Source: JAGFIY01 sp964499285
GTDB taxonomy: Bacteria; Bacteroidota; Ignavibacteria; Ignavibacteriales; Melioribacteraceae
Assembly: GCA_964499285.1 (NCBI GenBank)
Contig: CAZCLA010000016.1
Coordinates: forward strand, 1 to 64,000
DNA: 64,000 nucleotides
Direction: 5' to 3'
Shown: positions 42,218 through 50,182 of the stretch, in pieces
Layout of the letters: the number at the start of each line of letters is the position of its first letter
Numbering within the stretch: position 1 is the first letter of the stretch
Made by a program: the position numbers and the translations under genes
The notes under the pieces: model-generated
What the model saw: only the letters and a program-made list of their open reading frames with translations
The model's database searches: none
Told to the model about the DNA's origin: nothing

Positions 42218-43558
42218 TTAAGCACGCCGGCTTTTCAGCTTACCGGATTTCATAAATCCGTCATAATGTCTCATCAACAAATGAGACTCAATTTGTTGCA
42301 ATGTATCTAAAGCGACGCCAACCATAATCAATAAACTTGTTCCACCGAAAAATTGTGCAAAACTTCCTGAAACTCCCATTCTTGAAATAAATGCAGGCAA
42401 AATTGCAACTATTGCCAAAAATACTGATCCAGGCAAAGTAATTTTTGTTAAAATATTATCAATAAATTCGGAAGTTTGTTTACCAGGACGAATACCCGGA
42501 ATAAACCCTCCCTGCTTCTTCATATTTTCAGCAACATCCTGAGGATTAAATGCAATTGCCGTGTAAAAATATGTGAAAAAGATGATAATAATTGCATAAA
42601 TAAAGGAGTAGGTAAAAGAAGTATAATTAAAATATCCAGCCATCGACTGCATAAATTCGCTGTCAGGGAAAAATGATAATACAGTACTTGGAATAAACAT
42701 AATAGCTTGCGCAAAAATGATCGGCATAACGCCGGCAGTGTTCACGCGAAGTGGAATATACTGAGTTACGCCTCCGTAAACTTTCCTTCCAACAACTCTC
42801 TTTGCATATTGAACTGGAATTCTTCTAGTACCTTGTGTAACCAAAACTATTCCGGCAATTATCATAACCATAATTGCAAGAACAACTAATTCTATCACCA
42901 AATTGTTAGTACCGCTTGCTACCAGTCTATACTCATCAAGTATTGCAAACGGGAATCTGTTAATAATGTTAATAAAAATTATCAGTGATATTCCGTTCCC
43001 AATTCCTTTATCGGTAATCTGTTCACCCATCCACATCATAAAAATTGTACCGGCAACAAGAAAAGTTACGGCAGGAATTGTAAAACCAAGTCCTTGAATT
43101 TCAGCAGGAATAATCGGCATACCGTTGAAATTTATACTCGGTAAATGCAGTGCAGCAATTCCCCAAGACTGAAACAGAGATATTCCCACTGTGCCGTATC
43201 TTGTTAATTGAGTGATTTTTTTCCTACCCTCTTCCCCTTCCCTTTGAAGTTTTTGAAGGTAGGGAATAACGGCACCACCGAGTTGGATAATGATTGATGC
43301 ACTAATATAAGGCATAATTCCAAGAGCAAAAATTGCCGCGTTTGAAAATGCCCCGCCGACAAACATATCATAAAAACCGAATAAATTATCGGTAGTTTGA
43401 TTAGCCATTGCATCGGAAAGTACGCTTGTATCTATACCGGGCAATGTTATGTGTGCGCCAAGTCTAACAATTACTAATAATCCAAGAGTATAAAGAATTC
43501 TTTGTCTTAACTCGTGAATTTTAAAGATATTCCGAAAAGTGTCTTGTAGTTTACCCAT
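42218..43558 (-). CDS. secY: Protein translocase subunit SecY
   Basis: 446 residues with ten transmembrane segments. Landmarks are the N-terminal IHELRQRILYTLGLLVIVRL, the plug region after TLPGIDTS, FALGIMPYISASIIIQLGGA in TM2, and the cytoplasmic loop LQREGEEGRKKITQLTRYGT. It forms the membrane channel with SecE and SecG. Its ATG overlaps the rplO stop by one base, giving translational coupling to ribosomal protein synthesis. Confidence 0.97.
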   Translation of the reverse strand: MGKLQDTFRNIFKIHELRQRILYTLGLLVIVRLGAHITLPGIDTSVLSDAMANQTTDNLFGFYDMFVGGAFSNAAIFALGIMPYISASIIIQLGGAVIPYLQKLQREGEEGRKKITQLTRYGTVGISLFQSWGIAALHLPSINFNGMPIIPAEIQGLGFTIPAVTFLVAGTIFMMWMGEQITDKGIGNGISLIIFINIINRFPFAILDEYRLVASGTNNLVIELVVLAIMVMIIAGIVLVTQGTRRIPVQYAKRVVGRKVYGGVTQYIPLRVNTAGVMPIIFAQAIMFIPSTVLSFFPDSEFMQSMAGYFNYTSFTYSFIYAIIIIFFTYFYTAIAFNPQDVAENMKKQGGFIPGIRPGKQTSEFIDNILTKITLPGSVFLAIVAILPAFISRMGVSGSFAQFFGGTSLLIMVGVALDTLQQIESHLLMRHYDGFMKSGKLKSRRA

Positions 43559-44022
43559 TAAAGTTTAATCTCTTTTATCGTTCCACCAGCTGCTTCAATT
43601 TTTTCTTTTGCGGAAGCGCTGAAAGCATTTGCTTCTACAATAAGTTTTGCCTTCAATTCACCTTCCCCTAAAATTTTATAAGGTACAGCGGCTTTTGAAA
43701 TAACTCCTTGCTTATAAAGTGCAACAGCATTAACTATATTATCTTCAAGAACTTTTTTATCAGCAAGTTTTTGAAGTGAAGAAACATTGATAGTCTGAAA
43801 TTTGACTTTGAAAATATTCGTAAATCCTCTTTTAGGGACACGTCTTTGAAGCGGCATTTGACCACCTTCAAACCAAGCTTTAAACTTTGCTCCGGATCGT
43901 GAACGCTGCCCATTCATACCTCGGGTTGCTGTTCCGCCGTGACCACTGCCTTCACCTCTTGCAACACGTTTTCTATTTTTCTTTGCGCCTTTGGCAAATT
44001 TCAAATTGCTTAAAACATCCAT
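43558..44022 (-). CDS. rplO: 50S ribosomal protein L15
   Basis: 154 residues. The Gly/Arg-rich N-terminal extension (KRVARGEGSGHGGTATRGMN) and the globular C-terminal domain ending KIEAAGGTIKEIKL are characteristic. It contacts 23S rRNA domains II and V. It lies seven bases after rpmD and one base into secY, as in the spc operon generally. Confidence 0.97.
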   Translation of the reverse strand: MDVLSNLKFAKGAKKNRKRVARGEGSGHGGTATRGMNGQRSRSGAKFKAWFEGGQMPLQRRVPKRGFTNIFKVKFQTINVSSLQKLADKKVLEDNIVNAVALYKQGVISKAAVPYKILGEGELKAKLIVEANAFSASAKEKIEAAGGTIKEIKL

Positions 44023-44029
44023 TTTATCT

Positions 44030-44218
44030 TTATCCTTCGGTTTCTTCTACTTTTACAAGATGTTGTACTTTATTGATCATTCCTCTTATTTGAGGAGTAT
44101 CATTGTGTTCAACTGTGTAATTCGGTCTCCCCAATCCGAGAGCTTCAATTGTAAGCTTTTGCTTCTTGGGTCTATCGATAATACTTCTAATTTGTGTAAT
44201 TTTTAATTTCTTGGCCAT
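44030..44218 (-). CDS. rpmD: 50S ribosomal protein L30
   Basis: 62 residues from the second of two adjacent ATGs, because GAGGAA lies too close to the first. LKITQIRSIIDRPKKQKLTI and LGLGRPNYTVEHNDTPQIRG match L30, which is usually 58-61 residues. It follows rpsE by eleven bases. Confidence 0.95.
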   Translation of the reverse strand: MAKKLKITQIRSIIDRPKKQKLTIEALGLGRPNYTVEHNDTPQIRGMINKVQHLVKVEETEG

Positions 44219-44229
44219 CATTTCCTCAA

Positions 44230-44736
44230 TTAGGCATTAAATAATTCTTTAACAGACATTTTTCGCTTTCGAGCCATTGCAACAGCATCAACCAAACCAA
44301 GCAGACCGTTTAATGTAGCTTTCACTTGATTGTGAGGGTTGCTTGAACCTAATGATTTTGTGAGAATATCCTGCACTCCGGCTAATTCAAGAACTGCACG
44401 TACACCACCGCCAGCAATCAAGCCTGTACCGGCAGAAGCAGGTTTCAACAATACTTTTCCTGCACCATACTTTCCAATTATTTCGTGAGGAATAGTTCCT
44501 TTAATAACCGGTACTTTATAAACGTTCTTTTTAGCATCGTCAATTCCCTTTGAGATAGCGTCGGTTACTTCGTTTGCTTTTCCTAGACCAACACCAACAT
44601 GACCCTGATTATCACCGACCACTACAATAGCATTAAAGCTGAATCTTCTTCCACCTTTAACAACTTTTGCTACACGGTTTATATGAACAACTTTTTCTTT
44701 AAGTCCTTCAATACCGGATACTTTTTTGTGCCTCAA
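44230..44736 (-). CDS. rpsE: 30S ribosomal protein S5
   Basis: 168 residues. The N-terminal double-stranded RNA-binding fold has RVAKVVKGGRRFSFNAIVVV and GDNQGHVGVGLGKANEV, and the C-terminal domain includes GLIAGGGVRAVLELAGVQDI and LGSSNPHNQVKATLNGL. These loops line the mRNA entry channel; no ram-type substitution is evident. It is separated from rplR by a tRNA gene. Confidence 0.98.
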   Translation of the reverse strand: MRHKKVSGIEGLKEKVVHINRVAKVVKGGRRFSFNAIVVVGDNQGHVGVGLGKANEVTDAISKGIDDAKKNVYKVPVIKGTIPHEIIGKYGAGKVLLKPASAGTGLIAGGGVRAVLELAGVQDILTKSLGSSNPHNQVKATLNGLLGLVDAVAMARKRKMSVKELFNA

Positions 44737-44788
44737 TTTAATTCTCCTAATTTCAAAATCTGTCTGTTATAAAGTATAATTTACGCAG

Positions 44789-44859
44789 CTGCCGGGAGAG
44801 GATTCGAACCTCTACAGACGCCTCCAAAGGGCGTAGTCCTGCCATTAGACGACCCGGCA
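44789..44859 (-). tRNA. tRNA-Gln (anticodon UUG) inside the spc operon
   Basis: 71 bases on the same strand as the operon. The acceptor stem TGCCGGG pairs with CCCGGCA, and the discriminator base is G. The D loop is TAATGGCAG. Anticodon stem ACGCC/GGCGT closes CTTTGGA, giving anticodon TTG (Gln, CAA). The T arm AGAGG-TTCGAAT-CCTCT is intact. CCA is not encoded. It begins four bases after the rplR stop and ends 52 bases before rpsE, so it must be cut from the ribosomal protein mRNA unless it has its own promoter, which I do not see. Confidence 0.96.
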
Positions 44860-44863
44860 GTTT

Positions 44864-45229
44864 TTAAAATTTTAATCCACCCTTTCGGGCACCTTCAGCT
44901 ACGGCTTTTACTCTGCCGTGGTAACTGTAACCACTTCTGTCAAAAACAACATTTGTGATATTGTGTTCAACTGCTTTCTTTGCTAAAAGTTCTCCAACTA
45001 TCTGACTTTTTTCTGTTTTTGTCTTTGCCTTAGCTACATCATCCGCAATTTCTTTTGATAAAGATGATACGGATAAAATAGTTTTATGGGCAGAATCATC
45101 TATAAGTTGTGCATAAACATTATTAAGACTCCTGAAGACTGCAATTCTTGGAATATCCGCAGTTCCTCTAATCTTCTTGCTTATTCTTATTTTTTTCTTT
45201 TCTCTTCTGTTTAATTTCTTTACTGACAT
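44864..45229 (-). CDS. rplR: 50S ribosomal protein L18
   Basis: 121 residues. The basic N-terminus (SVKKLNRREKKKIRISKKIR) and the C-terminal NVVFDRSGYSYHGRVKAVAE are typical. L18 binds 5S rRNA with L5. It starts 21 bases after rplF. The tRNA-Gln gene follows four bases after its stop. Confidence 0.97.
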   Translation of the reverse strand: MSVKKLNRREKKKIRISKKIRGTADIPRIAVFRSLNNVYAQLIDDSAHKTILSVSSLSKEIADDVAKAKTKTEKSQIVGELLAKKAVEHNITNVVFDRSGYSYHGRVKAVAEGARKGGLKF

Positions 45230-45250
45230 CTATCTACTCTCCAAATCGTC

Positions 45251-45787
45251 TTATGCACCAGCGGTTTTACCGGCTTTGCGAATTATAATTTCATTGGAAT
45301 ATTTAATTCCTTTTCCTTTGTATGGTTCAGGTTTTCTGAAAGATCTTATTTTTGCCGAAACCAATCCAACAAGTTCTTTATCAGAACCGGAAATTTTTAT
45401 TTGTGTTTGTGTTGGTGTTTCTATCGTTATTTCATCCGGAGGGGCAAAGTAGATTGGGTGAGAATAACCGATACTCAAAAATAAATTTTTTCCTTTCATT
45501 TCCGCACGGTAACCAACTCCAACGATATCTAAAGTTTTACTATAGCCTTCGGTTACGCCGGTGACCATATTTTGAATTAATGCACGAGTTAACCCGTGAA
45601 GCGCTCTGTTTTGTTTTTGATCGTCAGGTCGAACAACAGATAATTCTTCACCTTCCATTTTAACAGTCATACTGCGATGAATTTCTTGCTGAAGTTCTCC
45701 AAGTTTGCCTTTAACTTTTACTAAGTTTCCGTTAACGTCAACTTTCACATCTTTGATATTAATTATTTTTTTTCCGACTCGTGACAC
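45251..45787 (-). CDS. rplF: 50S ribosomal protein L6
   Basis: 178 residues, two tandem L6 folds. SRVGKKIINIKDVKVDVNGN begins the first and the conserved PEPYKGKGIKYSNEIIIRKA ends the second. L6 sits near the sarcin-ricin loop and the factor-binding site. It is 18 bases after rpsH. Confidence 0.98.
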   Translation of the reverse strand: MSRVGKKIINIKDVKVDVNGNLVKVKGKLGELQQEIHRSMTVKMEGEELSVVRPDDQKQNRALHGLTRALIQNMVTGVTEGYSKTLDIVGVGYRAEMKGKNLFLSIGYSHPIYFAPPDEITIETPTQTQIKISGSDKELVGLVSAKIRSFRKPEPYKGKGIKYSNEIIIRKAGKTAGA

Positions 45788-45805
45788 TTCAATCCTCTTT
45801 AAAAT

Positions 45806-46201
45806 TTACCAAATGTAACACAATACTTCGCCGCCAATTGATTCGGCTATAGCTTGTTTATCCGTCATCAATCCTTTTGAGGTTGATATAACCGCAATTC
45901 CCAGTCCGTTAAGAACTCTCGGAATTTCATCTTTTCCTACATATCTTCTTAAACCGGGGGTACTGATTCTTTTCATTCCGCTTATAGAAGGCGTGCCCTC
46001 GATATAAGAAAGATGAACTCTCAATACATTCTGTTTGTTATCATCGATAATATTATAATCTCTAATAAAATTATTTTCTTTCAAAAGATTTGCTAAACCC
46101 AGCTTTGTGTTTGAAGCGGGTATATCAACAAATCGTTTTTTAGCTTTCACAGCATTTCTAACTCTTGTCAAAAAATCAGCAATTGGATCAGTTACTGGCA
46201 T
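45806..46201 (-). CDS. rpsH: 30S ribosomal protein S8
   Basis: 131 residues. TDPIADFLTRVRNAVKAKKR starts the N-domain, and STSKGLMTDKQAIAESIGGE with final VLCYIW completes the C-domain. S8 binds 16S helix 21. In enterobacteria it also represses the spc operon. It lies 20 bases after rpsN. Confidence 0.98.
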   Translation of the reverse strand: MPVTDPIADFLTRVRNAVKAKKRFVDIPASNTKLGLANLLKENNFIRDYNIIDDNKQNVLRVHLSYIEGTPSISGMKRISTPGLRRYVGKDEIPRVLNGLGIAVISTSKGLMTDKQAIAESIGGEVLCYIW

Positions 46202-46221
46202 CTATTAAATTCTCCTATCTA

Positions 46222-46491
46222 TTACCAACTAGATTTTTTAATTCCGGGAATTTCACCGCGCAAAGCCATTTCTCTAAATTGCAGCCTTGAAATTCCAAAC
46301 TTTCTATAATATCCTCTGGGTCTTCCAGTCATTAAACAACGATTATGGAGGCGAACAGGTGACGAATTTTTAGGTAGTTTTTGCAATGCTTCATAATCGC
46401 CTTTTTCTTTCAATTCTTTTCTAAGCTCGGCGTATTTTTCCACCATTCTTTTTCTTTTGTTTTCGCGAGCTATCAAACTCTTTCTTGCCAT
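46222..46491 (-). CDS. rpsN: 30S ribosomal protein S14 (long, zinc-free form)
   Basis: 89 residues, the long form. Only one Cys (RCLMTGRPRGYYRKFGISR) remains, so no zinc ribbon can form. This contrasts with the zinc-type S4 and L36 of the same cluster. It lies between rplE and rpsH. Confidence 0.97.
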   Translation of the reverse strand: MARKSLIARENKRKRMVEKYAELRKELKEKGDYEALQKLPKNSSPVRLHNRCLMTGRPRGYYRKFGISRLQFREMALRGEIPGIKKSSW

Positions 46492-46504
46492 AAATCCCTA
46501 ATCC

Positions 46505-47161
46505 TTAGTTTATTTCTTTTTTCTTAAACGGTAATCCAAATGCGGACAACAGTTCAAATGATTCTTTATCAGTTTTTGCCGTGGTTACAAATGTTACGTC
46601 CATTCCGAGAACTCGGTTCACTTTATCGACATTAATTTCAGGAAAAATAATGTGCTCTTTAATCCCTAATGTATAGTTACCCCGTCCGTCAAAAGATTTG
46701 TCAGGAATGCCCCTGAAGTCACGAACTCTAGGCAGAGCAACTGAAACCAATCTATCAAGGAATTCGTACATCTGCTGCCTTCTCAAAGTAACCTTGGTTC
46801 CAATCTTCATACCTTCACGAAGTTTGAAGTTTGATATCGACTGTTTTGCAATCCTCACGCTTGATTTTTGACCGGTAATTGTTTCGAGGTCTTTTATAGC
46901 TTCATCGAGCAATTTAGAATCTTGAACAGCTCCGCCAACTCCTATATTGACAACTATTTTTTCCAACTTCGGAACTTCGTTAATATTTTTATATGAAAAT
47001 TGTTTCATCAACGCAGGGACAATATCTTTAAGATATTTTTCTCTCAAACGTGGAACAACCTTCTCTTCAACCGTTTTTTCGGCTTTCTCCGGCTTGGATT
47101 TTTTAGAATCTGATTTAGCCGCTTTGGTTTCTACTTCTTCGTTTTTTGTCTTCTTTGCCAT
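46505..47161 (-). CDS. rplE: 50S ribosomal protein L5 with N-terminal charged extension
   Basis: 218 residues. The L5 core starts near residue 38 (VPRLREKYLKDIVPALMKQF) and holds GQKSSVRIAKQSISNFKLRE and FDGRGNYTLGIKEHIIFPEI. The first 37 residues are a Lys/Glu/Ala-rich disordered extension; usual L5 is about 180 residues. L5 binds 5S rRNA and the P-site tRNA elbow. The start ATG 47161 is kept because no ATG follows within the extension. Confidence 0.96.
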   Translation of the reverse strand: MAKKTKNEEVETKAAKSDSKKSKPEKAEKTVEEKVVPRLREKYLKDIVPALMKQFSYKNINEVPKLEKIVVNIGVGGAVQDSKLLDEAIKDLETITGQKSSVRIAKQSISNFKLREGMKIGTKVTLRRQQMYEFLDRLVSVALPRVRDFRGIPDKSFDGRGNYTLGIKEHIIFPEINVDKVNRVLGMDVTFVTTAKTDKESFELLSAFGLPFKKKEIN

Positions 47162-47182
47162 TCTAACTTAATTCCCTAAAAA

Positions 47183-47509
47183 TTATGACAGCATTTCGCC
47201 GCTTATTCTGCTAATTCTAACGCTTCTTTTTTTACCTGTTTTTTCGTCAATTATAATTTTTTTTCCGATTCTTGTTGGTTCGTTGGTCTTAGGATCGAGC
47301 ACCATAATATTTGAAACATGAATAGGGGCTTCTTTTTCAACAATTCCACCCTGCGGATTTTTTTGGCTCGGTTTTGAGTGTCGTTTTCTAAGATTAACAC
47401 CTTCAACAATTACTCTTTGAGTCTTTGGATAAACCTTCAAAACTTTTCCGGTTTTTTCTTTATTGTTACCGGAAATAACCACAACCATATCATTTTTATT
47501 AATTCTCAT
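47183..47509 (-). CDS. rplX: 50S ribosomal protein L24
   Basis: 108 residues. The KOW motif NDMVVVISGNNKEKTGKVLK at the start and VEGVNLRKRHSKPSQKNPQG identify L24, an assembly initiator of the 50S subunit near the exit tunnel. It is 13 bases after rplN. Confidence 0.97.
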   Translation of the reverse strand: MRINKNDMVVVISGNNKEKTGKVLKVYPKTQRVIVEGVNLRKRHSKPSQKNPQGGIVEKEAPIHVSNIMVLDPKTNEPTRIGKKIIIDEKTGKKRSVRISRISGEMLS

Positions 47510-47522
47510 ATCAAAATTCCTT

Positions 47523-47891
47523 TTATAATACTTCCGGAGCCAACGAAATAATTTTCATAAATTTTTTATCTCTCAACTCGCGTGCTACGGGACCAAATAT
47601 TCTTGTTCCTCTTGGTTCATTTTGCTGATTTAATAAAACAGCCGCATTTTCATCGAAACGGATATAAGATCCATCGTTTCGTTTAACTTCCTTTTTAGTT
47701 CTAACGATAACCGCTCTGGAAACTTCTCCTTTTTTAACTCCACCGCCGGGTATTGCGGCTTTAACACTGACAACTACCAGATCACCAACACTGGCATATC
47801 TTCTGCTGCTTCCTCCAAGCACTCTAATGCATCTTACTTTTTTTGCGCCGGAATTATCTGCAACCACTAAATTTGTTTCTTCTTGAATCAT
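47523..47891 (-). CDS. rplN: 50S ribosomal protein L14
   Basis: 122 residues, standard length. MIQEETNLVVADNSGAKKVR at the start and GTRIFGPVARELRDKKFMKI near the end are the family blocks. L14 forms an intersubunit bridge. It is the first gene of the classical spc section and lies 28 bases after rpsQ. Confidence 0.98.
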   Translation of the reverse strand: MIQEETNLVVADNSGAKKVRCIRVLGGSSRRYASVGDLVVVSVKAAIPGGGVKKGEVSRAVIVRTKKEVKRNDGSYIRFDENAAVLLNQQNEPRGTRIFGPVARELRDKKFMKIISLAPEVL

Positions 47892-47919
47892 TTCTCAATA
47901 CTCCTTAATCGATGCAAAC

Positions 47920-48177
47920 CTACTTGGCTTTTTCAACTATTTCGACCAAACGCCACTTTTTGTTTTTACTTAAAGGTTTTGTTTCCATTATTTTTACTAC
48001 ATCACCGATTTTACATTCGTTATTAGCATCGTGCGCCATAAGTTTTGTAGTTTTCTTAAAATATTTTTTATACAAAGGATGAGCAACTTTTCTTTCAATA
48101 GAAACAATAATGCTCTTATCCATCTTGTTTTTTGTAACAATGCCAGTTCTTGTTTTTCTTAAATTTCTCGTTTCCAT
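47920..48177 (-). CDS. rpsQ: 30S ribosomal protein S17
   Basis: 85 residues with an OB-fold: RKTRTGIVTKNKMDKSIIVS, KVAHPLYKKYFKKTTKLMAH and CKIGDVVKIMETKPLSKNKK. S17 is a primary 16S rRNA-binding protein. It is 20 bases after rpmC. Confidence 0.97.
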   Translation of the reverse strand: METRNLRKTRTGIVTKNKMDKSIIVSIERKVAHPLYKKYFKKTTKLMAHDANNECKIGDVVKIMETKPLSKNKKWRLVEIVEKAK

Positions 48178-48197
48178 CTATCCTAAATTGCTCCTAC

Positions 48198-48413
48198 TTA
48201 ATTAGCTTTTTCGCTTTTTGATTTTTCTAGTTCTCTTTCTTTCAGAACTGTTTTCATTTTTGCAATATCTCTACGAACCATTTTCAACTTTGCTGTATTT
48301 GTTAGGTTCTTAAGTTCGTGTTGAAAACGAAGATCAACTAGGTTATGTTCTTCTTCTTCAATTCGTTTTATAATTTCTTCGTTGCTCATTTCGCGTATTT
48401 CGTAGATCTTCAT
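48198..48413 (-). CDS. rpmC: 50S ribosomal protein L29
   Basis: 71 residues, two helices. IREMSNEEIIKRIEEEEHNL and VDLRFQHELKNLTNTAKLKM are typical, followed by RRDIAKMKTVLKEREL. L29 lies at the tunnel exit and helps bind trigger factor and SRP. It is 11 bases after rplP. Confidence 0.96.
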   Translation of the reverse strand: MKIYEIREMSNEEIIKRIEEEEHNLVDLRFQHELKNLTNTAKLKMVRRDIAKMKTVLKERELEKSKSEKAN

Positions 48414-48424
48414 CTTATTAGCCC

Positions 48425-48841
48425 TTATTCAAAATCTGGTCTTTGTGTTATTTTGGTTTTTATCGGCAATTTATGCGATGCCAAAGTGAGTGCTTCTTGG
48501 GCAATTTCTTTAGATACACCAGAAACCTCAAATAAAATTCTTCCGGGTTTAACAACAGCAACCCAAAATTCAGGAGCTCCCTTACCTTTACCCATTCTTG
48601 TCTCGAGAGGTTTTTTGGAAACAGGTTTGTCAGGGAAAATTCTGATCCATACTTTACCGTCTCTTTTCATTCTTCTTGTTATAGCCACACGGCAAGCTTC
48701 AATTTGTCTGCTGGTAATCCAAGCTGCATCTAAAGATTTTAATCCGAAATCACCAAAGGCTACTGTGTGCCCTCTTTGCGCTTTTCCGGTTCTTCTGCCG
48801 CGATGACTTTTTCTATACTTAACTCTTTTTGGCATTAACAT
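48425..48841 (-). CDS. rplP: 50S ribosomal protein L16
   Basis: 138 residues from the first ATG (MLMPKRVKYRKSHRGRR), which agrees with AGGAG eight bases upstream and with the usual ML-x-PKR start. GKVWIRIFPDKPVSKKPLET and GKGAPEFWVAVVKPGRILFE are family blocks. L16 helps shape the A-site tRNA pocket. Confidence 0.98.
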   Translation of the reverse strand: MLMPKRVKYRKSHRGRRTGKAQRGHTVAFGDFGLKSLDAAWITSRQIEACRVAITRRMKRDGKVWIRIFPDKPVSKKPLETRMGKGKGAPEFWVAVVKPGRILFEVSGVSKEIAQEALTLASHKLPIKTKITQRPDFE

Positions 48842-48862
48842 GAAAAAAACTCCTAATAAACT

Positions 48863-49504
48863 TTAGTCAGAAAATCTTTTGCCAAGAACTTCACCCCGGC
48901 AAATCCAAACTTTGATTCCTATTGAACCATAAATTGTTTGAGCAGTGGCTGTTGCATAATCTATATCTGCCCTAATAGTGTGCAGGGGAATTCTTCCTTC
49001 TTTATACTGTTCGGTACGCGCCATTTCAGCCCCTCCCAAACGACCTGAACACATAATTCTAATACCTTCAGCACCCATTCTCATTGCAGCAGTGATTGAC
49101 TGCTTCATAGCGCGTCTGAAAGATATTCTTCCTTGAAGCTGAGAAGCAATATTTTCGGCAACTAAATAGGCATCTAATTCGGGTCTCTTAATTTCAGTAA
49201 TCTGAACTTTTACTTCCGAGTTGGATACTTTTTTCAGCTCTTGTTCAAGCTGGGCAATTTCTTTACCGCTTTTCCCGATAACAACTCCTGGTCTGGAAGT
49301 ATGAATTGTAAGAATAATATTTTTTGAAGTACGATTAATTCCAATGGTTGAAATTCCAGCTTTTTTCAATCTGTTTCTAACGTAGGTTCTAAGCTTTTTG
49401 TCTTCTAATAATTTACTGGCATAACTTTTATTTTCAAACCAGTTAGATTCCCATCCTCTAATAATTCCAACTCTGAGTCCTATTGGATTTGTCTTCTGAC
49501 CCAA
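48863..49504 (-). CDS. rpsC: 30S ribosomal protein S3
   Basis: 213 residues from TTG 49504, with GGAGG six bases upstream; GQKTNPIGLRVGIIRGWESN is the normal N-terminus. The KH domain reads HTSRPGVVIGKSGKEIAQLE, and the C-domain has GAEGIRIMCSGRLGGAEMAR. It lines the mRNA entry site. Ten bases separate it from rplV. Confidence 0.98.
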   Translation of the reverse strand: MGQKTNPIGLRVGIIRGWESNWFENKSYASKLLEDKKLRTYVRNRLKKAGISTIGINRTSKNIILTIHTSRPGVVIGKSGKEIAQLEQELKKVSNSEVKVQITEIKRPELDAYLVAENIASQLQGRISFRRAMKQSITAAMRMGAEGIRIMCSGRLGGAEMARTEQYKEGRIPLHTIRADIDYATATAQTIYGSIGIKVWICRGEVLGKRFSD

Positions 49505-49513
49505 AAAATCCTC

Positions 49514-49864
49514 CTAATTATTATCTTTAGTTGCAACAACAATTGTTAAATGATTCGATCTTTTTCTCACTCTATATGCCCTGCCCATCGGAGCCGGCTG
49601 AATCCTTTTCATCGTAGGTCCTTGATTAACAAAAACTTCTTTAACAAAAAGTTCGGAAGGATCGTGCTGTTTGTTATCATCTTTGTTGTAAAGATTAGAA
49701 ACAGCAGATCTCAGAGTTTTTTCCGCACTTTTACTTGCATGTTTTGGATTAAAGTGAAGAACTTCTAATGCTTTGTCAACAGATTCACCCCTAATCAAAT
49801 CAACAACCAACCTCATTTTGCGCGGGGATGAAGTAATAAATTTATTCGTAGCTCTAGCTTCCAT
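49514..49864 (-). CDS. rplV: 50S ribosomal protein L22
   Basis: 116 residues. KFITSSPRKMRLVVDLIRGE starts the fold, and the tunnel hairpin is GPTMKRIQPAPMGRAYRVRK, with a normal RAYR tip and no macrolide-resistance deletion. The final strand ends HLTIVVATKD. Confidence 0.98.
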   Translation of the reverse strand: MEARATNKFITSSPRKMRLVVDLIRGESVDKALEVLHFNPKHASKSAEKTLRSAVSNLYNKDDNKQHDPSELFVKEVFVNQGPTMKRIQPAPMGRAYRVRKRSNHLTIVVATKDNN

Positions 49865-49882
49865 TGCTTTTCCTAATTCCTG

Positions 49883-50170
49883 TTATTTAACCTTAGATGC
49901 CTTTTCAGCTTTTGTTCCAGGGTGTCCTCTAAAAATTCTTGTAGGAGCAAACTCCCCTAATTTATGACCAACCATATTCTCTGAAATATAAATTGGCAGC
50001 ATTTTATTTCCGTTATGGACAGCAATTGTGTGACCAACAAATTCCGGAGAAATTGTGCTGCTTCGCGACCAAGTTTTAATAATCTTTTTTTGATTTGATT
50101 GATTGAGCTTTTCAATTTTAGATAAAAGCTTGTAATCAATATATGGTCCTTTTTTTACTGATCTTGGCAT
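49883..50170 (-). CDS. rpsS: 30S ribosomal protein S19
   Basis: 95 residues. MPRSVKKGPYIDYKLLSKIE at the start, then TWSRSSTISPEFVGHTIAVH and VGHKLGEFAPTRIFRGHPGT. S19 sits in the 30S head with S13 near the A site. It is 12 bases after rplB. Confidence 0.98.
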   Translation of the reverse strand: MPRSVKKGPYIDYKLLSKIEKLNQSNQKKIIKTWSRSSTISPEFVGHTIAVHNGNKMLPIYISENMVGHKLGEFAPTRIFRGHPGTKAEKASKVK

Positions 50171-50182
50171 AGTTATTAATCT

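Noticed and set aside
48345..48806. 153-codon plus-strand open frame opposite rplP and rpmC
   Set aside because: Antisense shadow of two ribosomal protein genes, with no ribosome site.
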